Part shown: in pieces, positions 40,961 through 51,639 of the stretch | How positions within the stretch are numbered: the first letter of the stretch is position 1 | Layout of the letters: every line of letters begins with the position of its first letter | Source: Escallonia rubra | Lineage: Eukaryota; Streptophyta; Magnoliopsida; Escalloniales; Escalloniaceae | DNA length: 64,000 bases | Direction: 5' to 3' | NCBI GenBank assembly: GCA_033065855.1 | Contig: JAVXUO010000991.1 | Location: 124,001 to 188,000 of the forward strand | Program-made: the position numbers and the translations under genes | Notes under the pieces: model-generated | Told to the model about the DNA's origin: nothing | Database searches by the model: none | What the model saw: only the letters and a program-made list of their open reading frames with translations

Positions 40961-43172
40961 ACGCTTGTGTCAATATCAAGCAGGCAAAAGAACAGATTCT
41001 CCGCTTAGACATACGAGGCACATGTATGTAATCCAGAGCAGTTATGGACTTCCTGCTACTGAGCTCTTGCTCAAAGTTGAATACGAATTAAATTTGTGGT
41101 GGAACTATGAGATGCAATGCAGAAGGCTAGTTGTTTGTAATTAGTGAAATTCTGTATATTCACAGCCGAGAAAGGTTCCGTGGTAGTAACATTTTTTGCT
41201 GAAACTTCTACGTGTAAAAAAGGCAAAAATAAGCTCATACAGATTGTTTTTAAGCGGAAAAAAATAAAAAAAAAACTTCAATGAACCGGTGATTGGATGA
41301 CATGGTGTAACTAACAGATGAGACAAAAAGTAGATAAAATGCTAATTCTCTCGTTAGAGTTTATCCCGTTCGTTAAACCATGTCATTTATGTTTTGGTTG
41401 ATGTCGTGGAGTCAGTATTGGGACTGATTATGTGATTACTTTTGTGTTGGTTTTTGGACTTATCTTTTGGTTTATGTCGTGGACGCAGTATTTTTGGCTT
41501 TCTTCATTATTTACTTGTCTTGTTTAGATACTCCAGGAGAGGGGGTTGATTTTATATACAGGTATTGGTTAGGGTAAGGATAAACTAATCTTTTATGCAA
41601 GCAGGTTGCCATCGATAAAGCCGTTTAGCGCTCGGTTTTATTAAGAGGCTCGACTATTTGCCGCTTCTGATCAGAAACTTCACTGCTGGGGGTGCATTAT
41701 CTTGTATTTTTTTCTTTTTCAGTGTACTCTATTTTCTACTACATACTTAGAAATAATATGATTGGTAGGTTTTTACTCAAAGCCAAAAAAGAAAAGAATT
41801 AACTACATGGTTGACCACTGTACTATATCACAAATTCTACTTTGGTCACTGAACTTTGATTTGTGTCAAAGTGATTATTGGACTCTTTAATTTGTTCAAT
41901 TAAGTCATTCCGTTAGGTTCAGCTAACAAAAAGTCATTCCGGTAGGTTTTTACTCAAAGCCAAAAAAGAAAAGACTTGTTTAAGATGTTTTTTTGCTGCT
42001 GCATCCTGTACATCTATTGATAATAGTTAACAGGAACGGACTATCACAAGAGGAGATTGAATCTAGGTTATCTTGTGATCAAGTTAGTTTGAAAATGGCT
42101 AATAGTATATGTTGTCTTTACTTGGGTTATAATATTTATTACAATGTATTGCATATTTGCATAAATTCTTATTATTAGCGCATTCTCCTGATTAAATAAA
42201 TAAAAAAAGAGAGGAAAATGGTACTATCATACCACTCACAAGTGTGCCATCAGAATGTCATTGGGAAAATGGCACAGGCCACTGGGGCAACACCCAAGCC
42301 ATGACATGTTGCAATCTACTAGGGGCCAATACTAAACTACTTGCTCAAGTTTAGACACAGTCATCGGATATAATGAGCATGCAACTCTTCCACAAGTTGC
42401 CTTCAGCAAAGTCAGCAAAGTAGTGCAGAGAAGCCATTATTGTGATAAATTTCCTTGGATTTCAGCAAATTTCTATGAGAAATATCATTCTTTTGGTGTG
42501 ATCATCCCATCTCCACCACCTTTAATTGAGGAAATGAACATTATGGTTTTGCGATTTTGGGCAATTCCTGAAATATACTGTTGTTGTTGCTTTTCGCTCT
42601 TCCATTTTACAATACATCTTCTTTTAGTCATACTTTATTATATTTAGAGCCTGATTTCAATAAAACTTTTGCGACCATAACTTTAGGTAGCATTTGAAAT
42701 CACTTCCAGTTTTGGTTTCTGTTTCAAAATAAAATCAAAATCAGTTTAATTTTTATATTTTACAAAAATAAATGGGTGTTTGATTATTCAGTTTTTATTT
42801 TGAGTTTTTTCTTTTGGGTGTTTGATTACCCATTTTTTATTTTGAGTTTTTTCTTTAGTGGTGGTTTGCGATGGCGGTGGTGGACTTGGCAGTGGCAGGC
42901 GGTGGGCAGAGGTGATGGGCGGTGGTGGTATCAAAATAAAAACTAAAACTCAAAACTCTTAGGGTTAGTTTGACAAAAAAAAAATTTGGTTATCATTTTT
43001 TAAAGAGCAGTTTTTTAAAGTGCAGCTTAATTTCTTTTTTATAAAAACAAGTGGGTGTTTGATAACCCCTTTTTTTTTTGAGGTTTTTTTTTTATGTTTA
43101 GTAACCCTTTTTATTTTGACTTTTTTTTTTTTTGCTGGTTTGCGGTTGCGGTGGTGGGGTGTGGTGGTGGTG

Positions 43173-43350
43173 GCCGGCGGCCGGAGGTGGCTGCCGGCAG
43201 TCGCCGGCGGCCGGAGGTGGCTGCCGGCAGTCGCCGGCGGCCGGAGGTGGCTGCCGGCAGTCGCCGGCGGCCGGAGGTGGCTGCCGGCAGTCGCCGGCGG
43301 CCGGAGGTGGCTGCCGGCAGTCGCCGGCGGCCGGAGGTGGCAGCCGGCAG
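43173..43350. repeat. 30-bp GC-rich minisatellite, about six units
   Basis: The unit is TCGCCGGCGGCCGGAGGTGG followed by CTGCCGGCAG. It starts as a partial unit at 43173, then runs from 43201 to 43350, with the last unit changed to CAGCCGGCAG. More degenerate units continue to about 43540. The units are multiples of three and give long open frames on both strands (for example PPATAGSHLR repeats). These are a by-product of the repeat and I do not call them genes. Confidence 0.9.
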
Positions 43351-44617
43351 TCTCCGGCGGTGGCTGCCGGTGGTCGCGGGCGGCCGGAGGTGGCATCCGG
43401 CTGTCTCCGGCGGCCGGAGGTGGCTGCCGGTAGTTTCCGGCGGCCGGAGGTGATCGCCGGCGGCAGGAGGTGGCTGCCGGCAGTCTCCGGCGGTGGTCGC
43501 CGGCGGCCGGCGGTGAACGCCTGAGGTCGCTGCCGGCGGTGGGCGGGTGGGGGTGACCTGGCAAACGGGTAAACCCGGCGGGTACGGGTAAAACCCGGCC
43601 GGGTACGGGTAAAACGGGCACGGATAAAAAACACCCGTTTTTTCCCGGGTAGGTATTTCATGTGCCCGTACCCTATGAGGACGGGCCGGGTAATACCCGC
43701 GGGTATATCCAGTTTTTTGCACTCTTTTCAAACAGTTTCTTTTTAAACCACATTTCGATTATTACCAATCCATTTTTTTTTTAACAGTTTGTTTTTAAAT
43801 CTCATCTTGATAATTAAGCAGATTTTCTTCTTTTTCAATACTTTTTTTTTTACTAAAGCGTTCTCTTTCTTGTAGTTAAAAGTTCTTTAATTTCAATTTA
43901 TGTAAACTACTCTACTCATAGCACTTACTCCTGCTTAATTGCTCACTACTTGGTACTTACTACTTAGTCCATAAGAACGTTAAGCATCAAGCATCAAGCA
44001 TCAAGCATCAAGCATGCATCAAGCTAGAGTTGTCAAACGGGCCGGGCGGCCCGCGGGCTGGCCCGACCCGGCCCGGTTTCGGCCCGGGCTGGCCCGGCCC
44101 CGTGGATGAACAGTAACGGCCCGCACACATAGGGCCTGGGGCCTGGGCCTGGACCAGGCCTGAAAATTCTGGAAAACGGCCCGGCCCGGCCCGGCCCGGG
44201 TTTGGCCCGGCCCGGTTTCGGCCCGGTTTCGGCCCGGGCTTGGCCCGGTTACCTGGCCCGGTCTGCGGCCCGGTTTTTGGCCCGGTTTTGGCCCCACCAT
44301 TTTTTGAATCTTTTGCTTTTCCCCCCCTTTCTTCTCCCCCTTTTTCAAACTTCCACTTTTACCCCCCCAACAGCTATATAACGGCTAGTTTGGGGGGTAT
44401 TTTAGTCTAACCTATATTTTCCAACTCCTTTACACTCTTACCCTCCCCAACAACTATAAACGGATAGTTTGTAGGGGTATTTTGGTCTTTTGTGAAGTTT
44501 CTAAAATCTATAAATTCACACCATTTCTCTCCAATTTTTCACACCAATCTTCTTACTCTCTTCTTACTCTCACAACAAGCTTTGCTACTAGTTTCCTCTC
44601 CAATTACTAGTCTTGCT

Positions 44618-44836
44618 AATTACTACTAGTATTTAGTAATTAATACTCTTGTTTATTAATTACTAGTCTTGCTAAATTCTTTTTAATTACTCTTACTCTC
44701 TAATATTTGTTACTCGTTCATTCTTTTAATTACTACTAGTATTTACTAATTAGTACTCTTGTTTATTAATTACTAGTCTTGTTAAATTCTTTTTAATTAC
44801 TAACTCTCTAATATTTGTTACTCGTTCATTCTTTTA
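44618..44836. repeat. 110-bp tandem repeat in the hAT promoter region
   Basis: Two consecutive AT-rich units (44618-44727 and 44728-44836) both begin AATTACTACTAGTATTTA and end GTTACTCGTTCATTCTTTT. They lie directly upstream of the transposase start codon, inside the transposon. Confidence 0.85.
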
Positions 44837-44904
44837 ATTGTTATTTCTTATTACTACTCTTATACTTGTGTATTTAGTTACTCTTACAAAGTTTAGCGTG
44901 AAAT

Positions 44905-47181
44905 ATGTCTGGATTATTGAACAAAATGAGGCGTGCAACGTCATCACGAAAGAAATCATCATCATCGCAAGCACCACCACCAGCACAAGCGCCAGCGCCA
45001 CGGCCATCAGAAACACCAATCCAAGCACCAACACAACCATTCGTTCGTGGACGAATGAGTACAGGCTCTATGATAGATACCCAAGCCAATTGGGAATTCA
45101 ATCAAAACATTCCAGATTTTGAATACACGCCTGATGAAGACCCCCCGCATTATAGTCAAGGACGCAGCTCGGTTGGCGAAGCTACTACTCAGTGGCATAA
45201 TCTCAACCCTATGCCTGGTCATGATGAAGAAGGGCCGAGCAATGCCTCCGATAACGTGCCAGAAGTCCAGAAGGGGAAAAAGAAGAAAGCCGAGTGTTGG
45301 AATCATTTCGACGTAATTACGGTGGACGACACCCGAAAAGCTCGATGTAAGTACTGTCTTAAATTATTTTCGACCGGTAGTGGTAATGGACATCTTAACA
45401 GGCATTACCCTGGGTGTGCACCTCGACAAGGCCACGTCGAACCTACCCAAACGCAGTTATCTTTTGACGGTAAGTTATTTGTTTATAATCAGCGAGAGCA
45501 AAGAGACGGTCTCGCTGAATTTGTTATTCACGATGAACAAGCCTTTTCTTTTGCCGATAATCCTAAGCACTCTAGATATATGAACACCTACGTTCAACCT
45601 TTGTACAAAAAGGTTCATAGAAACACAACGAGGTCCGATGCACTCCGACAGTACAAGGCTGCCAAAGCACGCCTTATCGATTATTTCGATAAATTTGACG
45701 GTAAAGTTAGTCTTACTTCTGATATTTGGCAATCTCCTTATACTTTTGTTAGTTATTCTTGTGTGACCGCTCATTGGATTGATGCAGATTGGGTTATGCA
45801 CAAGAGAATCATCGCTTTCGAGCACTTCCCTTATCCGCACGATGGAATGAACATTGCTACTCTTATATTAAAAGCATGCAACACATTTAAAATTAAGGAT
45901 AAGATTATGAGTGTTAGTTTTGATAATGCTTCTAATAATAAAGCTGCTGTTGCAGCTTTAAAGGAGACGCTTCAACCTGTACTTGATGGTGAATTATTTC
46001 ATGTTCGTTGTGTTTGTCACATTATTAACTTAATTGTTCAAGATGGTTTAGCTGCTGCAGGAGATATTCTGCTCAAAATGAGGGGTATGACAGCGTATGT
46101 TAATGGCTCGAGTTTGAGAACACAACAATTTAAAACGTTGTGTGTTCAATATAATATGCCTCGCAGGAGAGCAGTTACAGATGTGGTCCACAGGTGGAAC
46201 TCTACATACCACATGCTTTTACACATTCTGGCATACCGAGAAGTCTACACGCATTTTCTACTAACCCAGTTCCCAGCCGGCTTGCCAACTCAAGAGGAAT
46301 GGCAGATGGCCACATACCTAGCTGAATTTTTGGAGGTATTCTACACGTCTACCAATTTATTGTCTGGTACGTACTATCCCACCTCTCCTCTCGCTGTAAT
46401 AGAAATTCTGAAGATGGCTACAATGTTAACAAAATGGAGATATATAGGACCCTTTAGGGAAATAGTACAAGTGATGGATCAAAAATTTAATAAATATTGG
46501 AGGAAACTGCCTGCTATTTTTACTGTGGCTACTTGTTTAGATCCTAGGTTAAAGTTGCATGGCGTGAACGGCTCGATACAAGAGATATCGAAATTAATGC
46601 GCTACACAGCAGAGGACACAACCTTGCTCACAGCAAAAGTGAGCAAGAGGTTTGAGGACTTGTTCAACCTCTATCGTAATTCTGCTGACGTGCGCGGGCG
46701 AGCTACATCATCATCCACTGCTGAGAGGTATTATGCGCCATACCTTCAAGGCTTTGAACATCTAGTAGCAAGACAACTACCAGGTGAAGGTACTTCTAAT
46801 TCGGGAGGTTCGTATAATTTTTCCTCTTTTAATGAGATTGGTGTATATGCAAATACTGATCATTATTCTGATTTATCAAGGCAAGAACAGATTAATTTTA
46901 ATTTGTTAAATTTTTGGAAACAAAATCAAAACATGTATAAAACTTTATCCCAAATTGCACGGGATGTACTGCCAGTGCAAGCCTCCACGGTTGCTTCAGA
47001 GTCGGCATTTTCAGCAAGCGGGAGGGTTTTGGATGACAGGAGGAGTCGTCTTAACCCCGAGTCGCTCGAGCTATGTGTATGTTGGAAGGATTATCTTGAT
47101 GCGAAATACCGCGAGCAAGATAAATCGATTGATGATAGGAAGAGCAGTGACTCGGATATTGAAGTACTTCCGGATGATTAG
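44905..47181 (+). CDS. hAT family transposase (BED finger, RNase H-like core, hAT dimerisation domain)
   Basis: A single exon of 758 residues with no internal stop. The N-terminus is Ser-, Pro- and Gln-rich. A BED zinc finger spans about 130-175 (WNHFDVI, CKYCLKLFSTGS, HLNRHYPGC) and should bind the subterminal GGCCCGG repeats. The RNase H-like catalytic core shows LTSDIW with Asp273, SFDNASNN with Asp340, and the conserved CHIINLIVQDG and HRWNSTYHML blocks. The C-terminal hAT dimerisation region (about 650-735) includes ASESAFSASGRVLDDRRSRL with Glu699. The D-D-E set needed for cut-and-paste transposition is thus present. It belongs to the Ac/RICESLEEPER-like group, and intact transposon ends around it favour mobile-element function over a domesticated host gene. 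Confidence 0.92.
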   Translation: MSGLLNKMRRATSSRKKSSSSQAPPPAQAPAPRPSETPIQAPTQPFVRGRMSTGSMIDTQANWEFNQNIPDFEYTPDEDPPHYSQGRSSVGEATTQWHNLNPMPGHDEEGPSNASDNVPEVQKGKKKKAECWNHFDVITVDDTRKARCKYCLKLFSTGSGNGHLNRHYPGCAPRQGHVEPTQTQLSFDGKLFVYNQREQRDGLAEFVIHDEQAFSFADNPKHSRYMNTYVQPLYKKVHRNTTRSDALRQYKAAKARLIDYFDKFDGKVSLTSDIWQSPYTFVSYSCVTAHWIDADWVMHKRIIAFEHFPYPHDGMNIATLILKACNTFKIKDKIMSVSFDNASNNKAAVAALKETLQPVLDGELFHVRCVCHIINLIVQDGLAAAGDILLKMRGMTAYVNGSSLRTQQFKTLCVQYNMPRRRAVTDVVHRWNSTYHMLLHILAYREVYTHFLLTQFPAGLPTQEEWQMATYLAEFLEVFYTSTNLLSGTYYPTSPLAVIEILKMATMLTKWRYIGPFREIVQVMDQKFNKYWRKLPAIFTVATCLDPRLKLHGVNGSIQEISKLMRYTAEDTTLLTAKVSKRFEDLFNLYRNSADVRGRATSSSTAERYYAPYLQGFEHLVARQLPGEGTSNSGGSYNFSSFNEIGVYANTDHYSDLSRQEQINFNLLNFWKQNQNMYKTLSQIARDVLPVQASTVASESAFSASGRVLDDRRSRLNPESLELCVCWKDYLDAKYREQDKSIDDRKSSDSDIEVLPDD

Positions 47182-49373
47182 GTAATTTGTTTTTATTTTC
47201 CTCTTTTGATCCTTTTGGTTGACGTTGCAGATTTCTTGATCTTTGATTGCTGATATTTTGGATAGACATGCATTATTATTTTGATTGTTAGAGTTTTAAG
47301 AATAAATTTTTTCACAAAATATACTTTTTTCCATATATATAAAATAATTTTTTACACGCAAGATATATATTTTTTTGTATATATAAAAAAATAGGTAACT
47401 TCGCCTGTTTGTTTACAAGCAGCCGGTCCAAGCCCGGATAAAAGGAGGAGGGCCTATGAACACATTTATTATAATGAACACCTTTAGCCAGAGACTTCTA
47501 AGATTTAATGGTGGCAATCTCAAATGTTGTTGAAATAACTTTTAGAAAATATGTGTTTAGAGATAACAAATCTGCGAAATATACATGTTCACGATGAGAG
47601 ATCATCATCAACGATATTCTCGCAAACATTCTTACATTAGCCCTTGGGCTCAGAAACTGTACATTTGGAATAAAGAAATTGCAGGGTTATTAGGCTTTAT
47701 CAAGAAGTTTGTTAGGTAAGATATTCCTAACTTGCTGATCTTGGCCATTCCATTGTGCCTTTGTAAGTTTCTTCCACTTAAAGAACCCTAGAAACTGAGT
47801 ATTTGCTAACAAGAAACATCAGCAAAGCTTGCCCTCATCACTTTCTCATTTTTGAGAACATTAGGTTGATTAATTTGAAGTTGGTTTACTATTAAAACAT
47901 TTTGTGAAAGTTGCGCATGTTAAATAAGATTTAATCAAAGTTTCAACAGTTCAGACCGGTCATTTAAGTAATATGCATCTAAAACTCCCTATCTTTAAAA
48001 TTGAATAACATAAAAAAAAAAAAAAAAAAAAAGGGCCCGGGCCCGGCCCAAGCCCGGCCCTAAATATTGGGCTTAGGGCCTGGGCCTGGACCAGGCCTAG
48101 GATTTCCTTCGCCAGGCCCGGCCCGTTTTCCCCCTCACTTGGCCCGGCCCCGGCCCGGCCCGTTAGCAGGCCCGATGGGCTTGGGCTGGGCCGGCCCAAG
48201 CCCGGCCCTTTGACACCTCTACATCAAGCCCCATCCCCCACGCCCACCCACAATCCAAAATTAGACAATTTGACTTAAACACAAGACATCACATGAATAA
48301 TAATTAATAAAGTCTTCAAGTCTTCAAGTAATTCCTTCAACTTCCGCTCACTTCAAGTTTTTAGGCATCCGGCAAACTTTTTGCATCCAATCGGACTGCT
48401 CGGCAAACTTAGCACTAATTCACCATCCTCAGGATCTTCACCTACAATTTAAACAAATATGGTTAAACTAAATCTCAAAACACATAAATAGATTTATAAA
48501 TCAACATTCAACAGTCCACCACAATACATAGTTCTCACGTTTATACAGCCTGACAGTGTAGAAGTTGATTATTCAGTGAATTTCACTGTTTCATTCATAC
48601 AAAAGTACCATGATTTTAAGAATTTCAGCAATTTTAACAATCCCAAAAATTCAATCAATTCAAACACAGGAATCCATTTAATCATTAATCAACATGCAAC
48701 AGTCTAAAGTTCCAAAACTTCATCATCATTCATTGAGGTGTGGTCTGTGTAACGGTGTTCATAGAAAAGGAGGAGTTTAAGGAGTGACTAACCTTGCTCG
48801 TAGAAATCTGTGACGAACAGTGGTGAACGGCGGTGATTCGGTGAACAGCGGTGGTGGCGCTGCTTCGGCGGTCGGCGCAAGGACTTGATCACTTGAAGAT
48901 GTCGGTGATTGGTTGCCGATTTGTGAGAAGATAGGCAACGGTGGTCGATCTGTGACGATTGGCGTCGGTCGGAGAAGATTGGCAGTCGGTCGTCGATCTG
49001 TGAATGTGAGCCGTGACTGCCCGTCAGTCGTGAGCTTGAGCCTTGAGAGACTGAGACTGGTCCACCCCTCCTCACTGCCGTCGTCGATGGCGGCGATCTG
49101 CAGAGGAGGAAAAGATGCGGTGGTGCGACTCTCAGAGTGAGAGACGGATGAGAAGATGAGAAGAGAATAATTAGGGCAACTGAAGAGTATGAGTATATAT
49201 ACCTAAAAAACGGGTAAAACCGGGTTACCCGTTACCCGAACCGGAAAAAACGGGCCGGTCCGGGTCCGGGTCCAATTTGAACGGGTAACGTTTTGGGCTG
49301 CCCGTACCCGCAATTCCTTAACGGGCCTGGGTGGACCCGCGGGTACGGGCCAAAAATTGCCAGGTCTGTGGCG

Positions 49374-49690
49374 GTCTAAGAAAAAAAAACCAAAAGTGAA
49401 AAAAAACCAGTTTCTGGAGTTTTTTTTTTACTCTTCAGTTTAAAAACTGGTTTTTAAACTGGAAAAAAAATGGTTACCAAACGCTCCTTTTTTTCAGTTT
49501 TTAAAAACTGAAAAAAAAAGAGGAAAAAAAATTTGTTCCTTTTTTTTTTTCAGTTTTTAAAAACTGAAAAAAAAGGAGCGTTTGGTAACCATTTTTTTTC
49601 AGTTTAAAAACCAGTTTTTAAACTGAAGAGTAAAAAAAAAAACTCCAGAAACTGGTTTTTTTTTTCACTTTTTGTTTTTTTTTCTTAGAC
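49374..49690. repeat. 317-bp near-perfect palindrome (foldback element)
   Basis: The sequence reads as its own complement about a centre near 49532. The arms share GTCTAAG / CTTAGAC at the ends, then CCAGTTTCTGGAG / CTCCAGAAACTGG, GGTTACCAAACGCTCC / GGAGCGTTTGGTAACC, and AGTTTTTAAAAACT nearest the centre. Arms are about 155 bases with only small length differences in A/T runs. Such a structure is a foldback-type MITE or the product of head-to-head joining of one transposon end. No coding sequence is present. Confidence 0.85.
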
Positions 49691-50158
49691 CACCGCCAGC
49701 CGCCGGCGACCATCGCCAGCCGCCGGCGACCATCGCCGGCCGGCGGCTGGAGGTGGCCAGCGACTGCCGGCAGCCACCTCCGGCCACCACCACCACCACC
49801 GGCCACCACCGCTACACCCCGCCACTGCCACCGCAAACCACCAAAAAAAAAAAAGTCAAAATAAAAAGGGTTACCAAACACAAAAAAAAAAACCTAAAAA
49901 AAAAAGGGGTTATCAAACACCGACTTGTTTTTATAAAAAAAAAATTAAGCTGCTCTTTAAAAAACTGCTCTTTAAAAACTGAAAACCAAAAAAAAAAATT
50001 TGTCAAACGAACCCTTAAATGTTTTAAAAATTGTTTTTCAAAATTGAAGGAAAAAAAAATAAAAATGTTGGGTTAAACGTGTTTTTTTTTTTTCTTTCTT
50101 TTCAGTTTACAAAACTGAAGAAGAAACTAAAAACGAAAATCCAACCAAATAGACCCTT

Positions 50159-51145
50159 AGGGGCCGTTTGACACAGATTTGTTTTGCTCTTTTTTGGCCT
50201 ATTCTCTTTTTTTTTTCGCAAAAACCCATAAAAGTAGGGTGTTTGGTTGAGTTCTCTTTTTAAAAAAGACCCAAGAGATTAAAAATTGGTGGCCATTTTT
50301 AAAAAGATTCTTCTCTTTTCACGCGGAGGCTGTTGGCACATTAATGAGGTCGCCCATTCGAGCCTCACTAGCAACAAAAATGCCATTTTTTCGAGCTGGG
50401 TATAAAACCCACCTAATAGGTTTCTTTCATCTCTCTCTTTCTTCTCTCTCTCTCCCCCTCCGTCCGAAAGCCCTAAATTAAAAATCTAATCGGAATTTGG
50501 CAAGCGATTGAGAGACGGCAGCTGGTCGAGGTGACTGTTGGTGGACGTGATTAGTGGTAGTTCGGCGATTGGCGGTGTTGAGTTGTCGTGACGGTGAAGA
50601 GAAGCGCAGGGGCTGGGCTGTCGTCATGGCGAAGAGAGGCGCTGCGGCTGTGTTGCTGTGGCGGCGAAGAGAGGCCCGACTGCTTGGCCGTCGTCACTTT
50701 CAGTTTGAGGTGCGGCGGCGTGGATGACCGACGACGGGTTTGGGTGGTTCACTTGAGGGACTGAGTTGTCATGTTTCTCATGAAATTGCAGTGGGTTTGT
50801 ATCGCCGGTTGTGATGTCCGCTGACGGCGGACAACGGTGGCCCGATCTGGGTGCTGACGGTGTGTCGGCGATGCCGGTGGTCTTGGTGCTGGTGGTCAAT
50901 CTACACTTGTTTAGGATTAAAATGAACTAATGTTGGTTTAATTATGTTGGTTGTTATTCATTGTAATGTTGGAAAATTATGTTTAATTATTTGTAAGATA
51001 TTGTAATATAGTTGCTTCATTACCTTTAATAATGTTTAATTATGTAAAAATGTATATTAAAAAAAAAATAAACCCAAAGAGTTGTCCTGTCAAACGCTTG
51101 CTCTTTTCTGTTTTTTGAAAAAATAAACTCTGTCAAACAGCCACT
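50159..51145. mobile_element. Non-autonomous DNA transposon with GGGGCCGTTTGACA-type ends
   Basis: Left end AGGGGCCGTTTGACACAG and right end, read inward, AGTGGCTGTTTGACAGAG make an imperfect inverted pair. The interior has a GC-rich centre (about 50480-50900) beginning like a 5' leader (TCTCTCTTTCTTC, GAAAGCCCTAAATT). No complete coding frame is present. The ends resemble those of plant PIF/Harbinger or MULE non-autonomous elements. No unambiguous target duplication was found. Confidence 0.5.
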
Positions 51146-51639
51146 AATTTTTTAAACTGGTAAAAAAAAAACCAGAACTCTTCTATTTGTTTTTAGAAAA
51201 AAAACTAAAAACTGACAGCCATACCAAACAGACCTTTAGTTTTTCAATATATTTACCGGTTGAACTACCGCTTCAACAAGTCAAGCTTAGGAATTTCATG
51301 CAGTAAAATTAGTTACCACTCATTGGCAAAGAACACTGACGTGTAGCTCTGTTATTAGCTACTCCATGATTTCTCTCTCGACCCTAGATACAGACAATCC
51401 TAACCCAAAATTTAAGTGGGAAAAGAGAGCCCTGAACTGCCAAAGACAAGACACCAACCGTTTATTAACAGCCGTCACTGCTATATTTTGTGGGCGCCTT
51501 TTGAGAAAGACTATAGTATAACTGAATTTCTCCCCATTTTCCTCCCTTGTAGAACAGAGATTCACACAGCAAGTGTGTGTGTGAGTTTTTTGGTCCCTTT
51601 TGCGGATTCAGGTTCTGAGGTGAAAAACTGAAAGAGATT

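Larger units (their letters stand above)
44025..48221 (+). mobile_element. Complete, possibly autonomous hAT transposon, 4.2 kb
   Basis: Terminal inverted repeats are TAGAGTTGTCAAACGGGCC at the left and, read inward from the right, TAGAGGTGTCAAAGGGCC. A perfect 8-base target duplication CATCAAGC (44017-44024 and 48222-48229) marks it as hAT. Dense GGCCCGG subterminal motifs fill 44038-44295 and 48032-48205, where transposase would bind. It carries one long uninterrupted transposase frame (44905-47181). Terminal repeats, target duplication and frame all look intact, so insertion may be recent and the element may still be able to move. It lies in a run of AGCATCA repeats (43983-44015). Confidence 0.88.
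43556..49365. mobile_element. Middle element of the stack, hAT-like ends, non-autonomous
   Basis: It begins ACCTGGCAAACGGGT and ends CCAAAAATTGCCAGGT. The inverted termini CTGGCAA/TTGCCAG are followed inward on both sides by dense subterminal CGGGTACGGGTAAAACC-type repeats (43566-43700 and 49205-49350), a layout typical of plant hAT families. The only transposase inside belongs to the inner element at 44025-48221. Sequence at 48788-49140 looks like a GC-rich 5' leader on the minus strand, but no long frame follows. The flanking 8-mers do not match clearly, so the exact boundaries are uncertain. Confidence 0.55.
42961..50015. mobile_element. Outer element of a nested transposon stack with long inverted arms
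   Basis: The left arm (from 42961, AGGGTTAGTTTGACAAAA) and the right arm (to 50015, TTTGTCAAACGAACCCT) are imperfect inverted repeats over at least 170 bases. Shared inner blocks are AAAGAGCAGTTTTTTAAAG, ACAAGTSGGTGTTTGATAACC and TTGCGGTTGCGGTGG-type sequence leading into GC-rich DNA on both sides. No transposase belonging to this layer is visible and no clear target duplication was found. Long arms of this kind suggest a MULE or foldback element, which is an inference. Two further elements are nested inside it. Confidence 0.55.

Noticed and set aside
43020-43731. Long overlapping open frames on both strands with Pro/Ala/Gly/Arg-rich repeats
   Set aside because: They arise because the 30-bp minisatellite is a multiple of three and GC-rich, so every frame stays open. 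There is no non-repeat conserved domain.
49672-50076. 134-residue Lys-rich frame
   Set aside because: It is the translation of A-rich transposon arm sequence and GC-rich repeats.
50330-50385. tRNA/SINE-like B box (CATTCGAGCCTC)
   Set aside because: No convincing A box or cloverleaf could be drawn around it.
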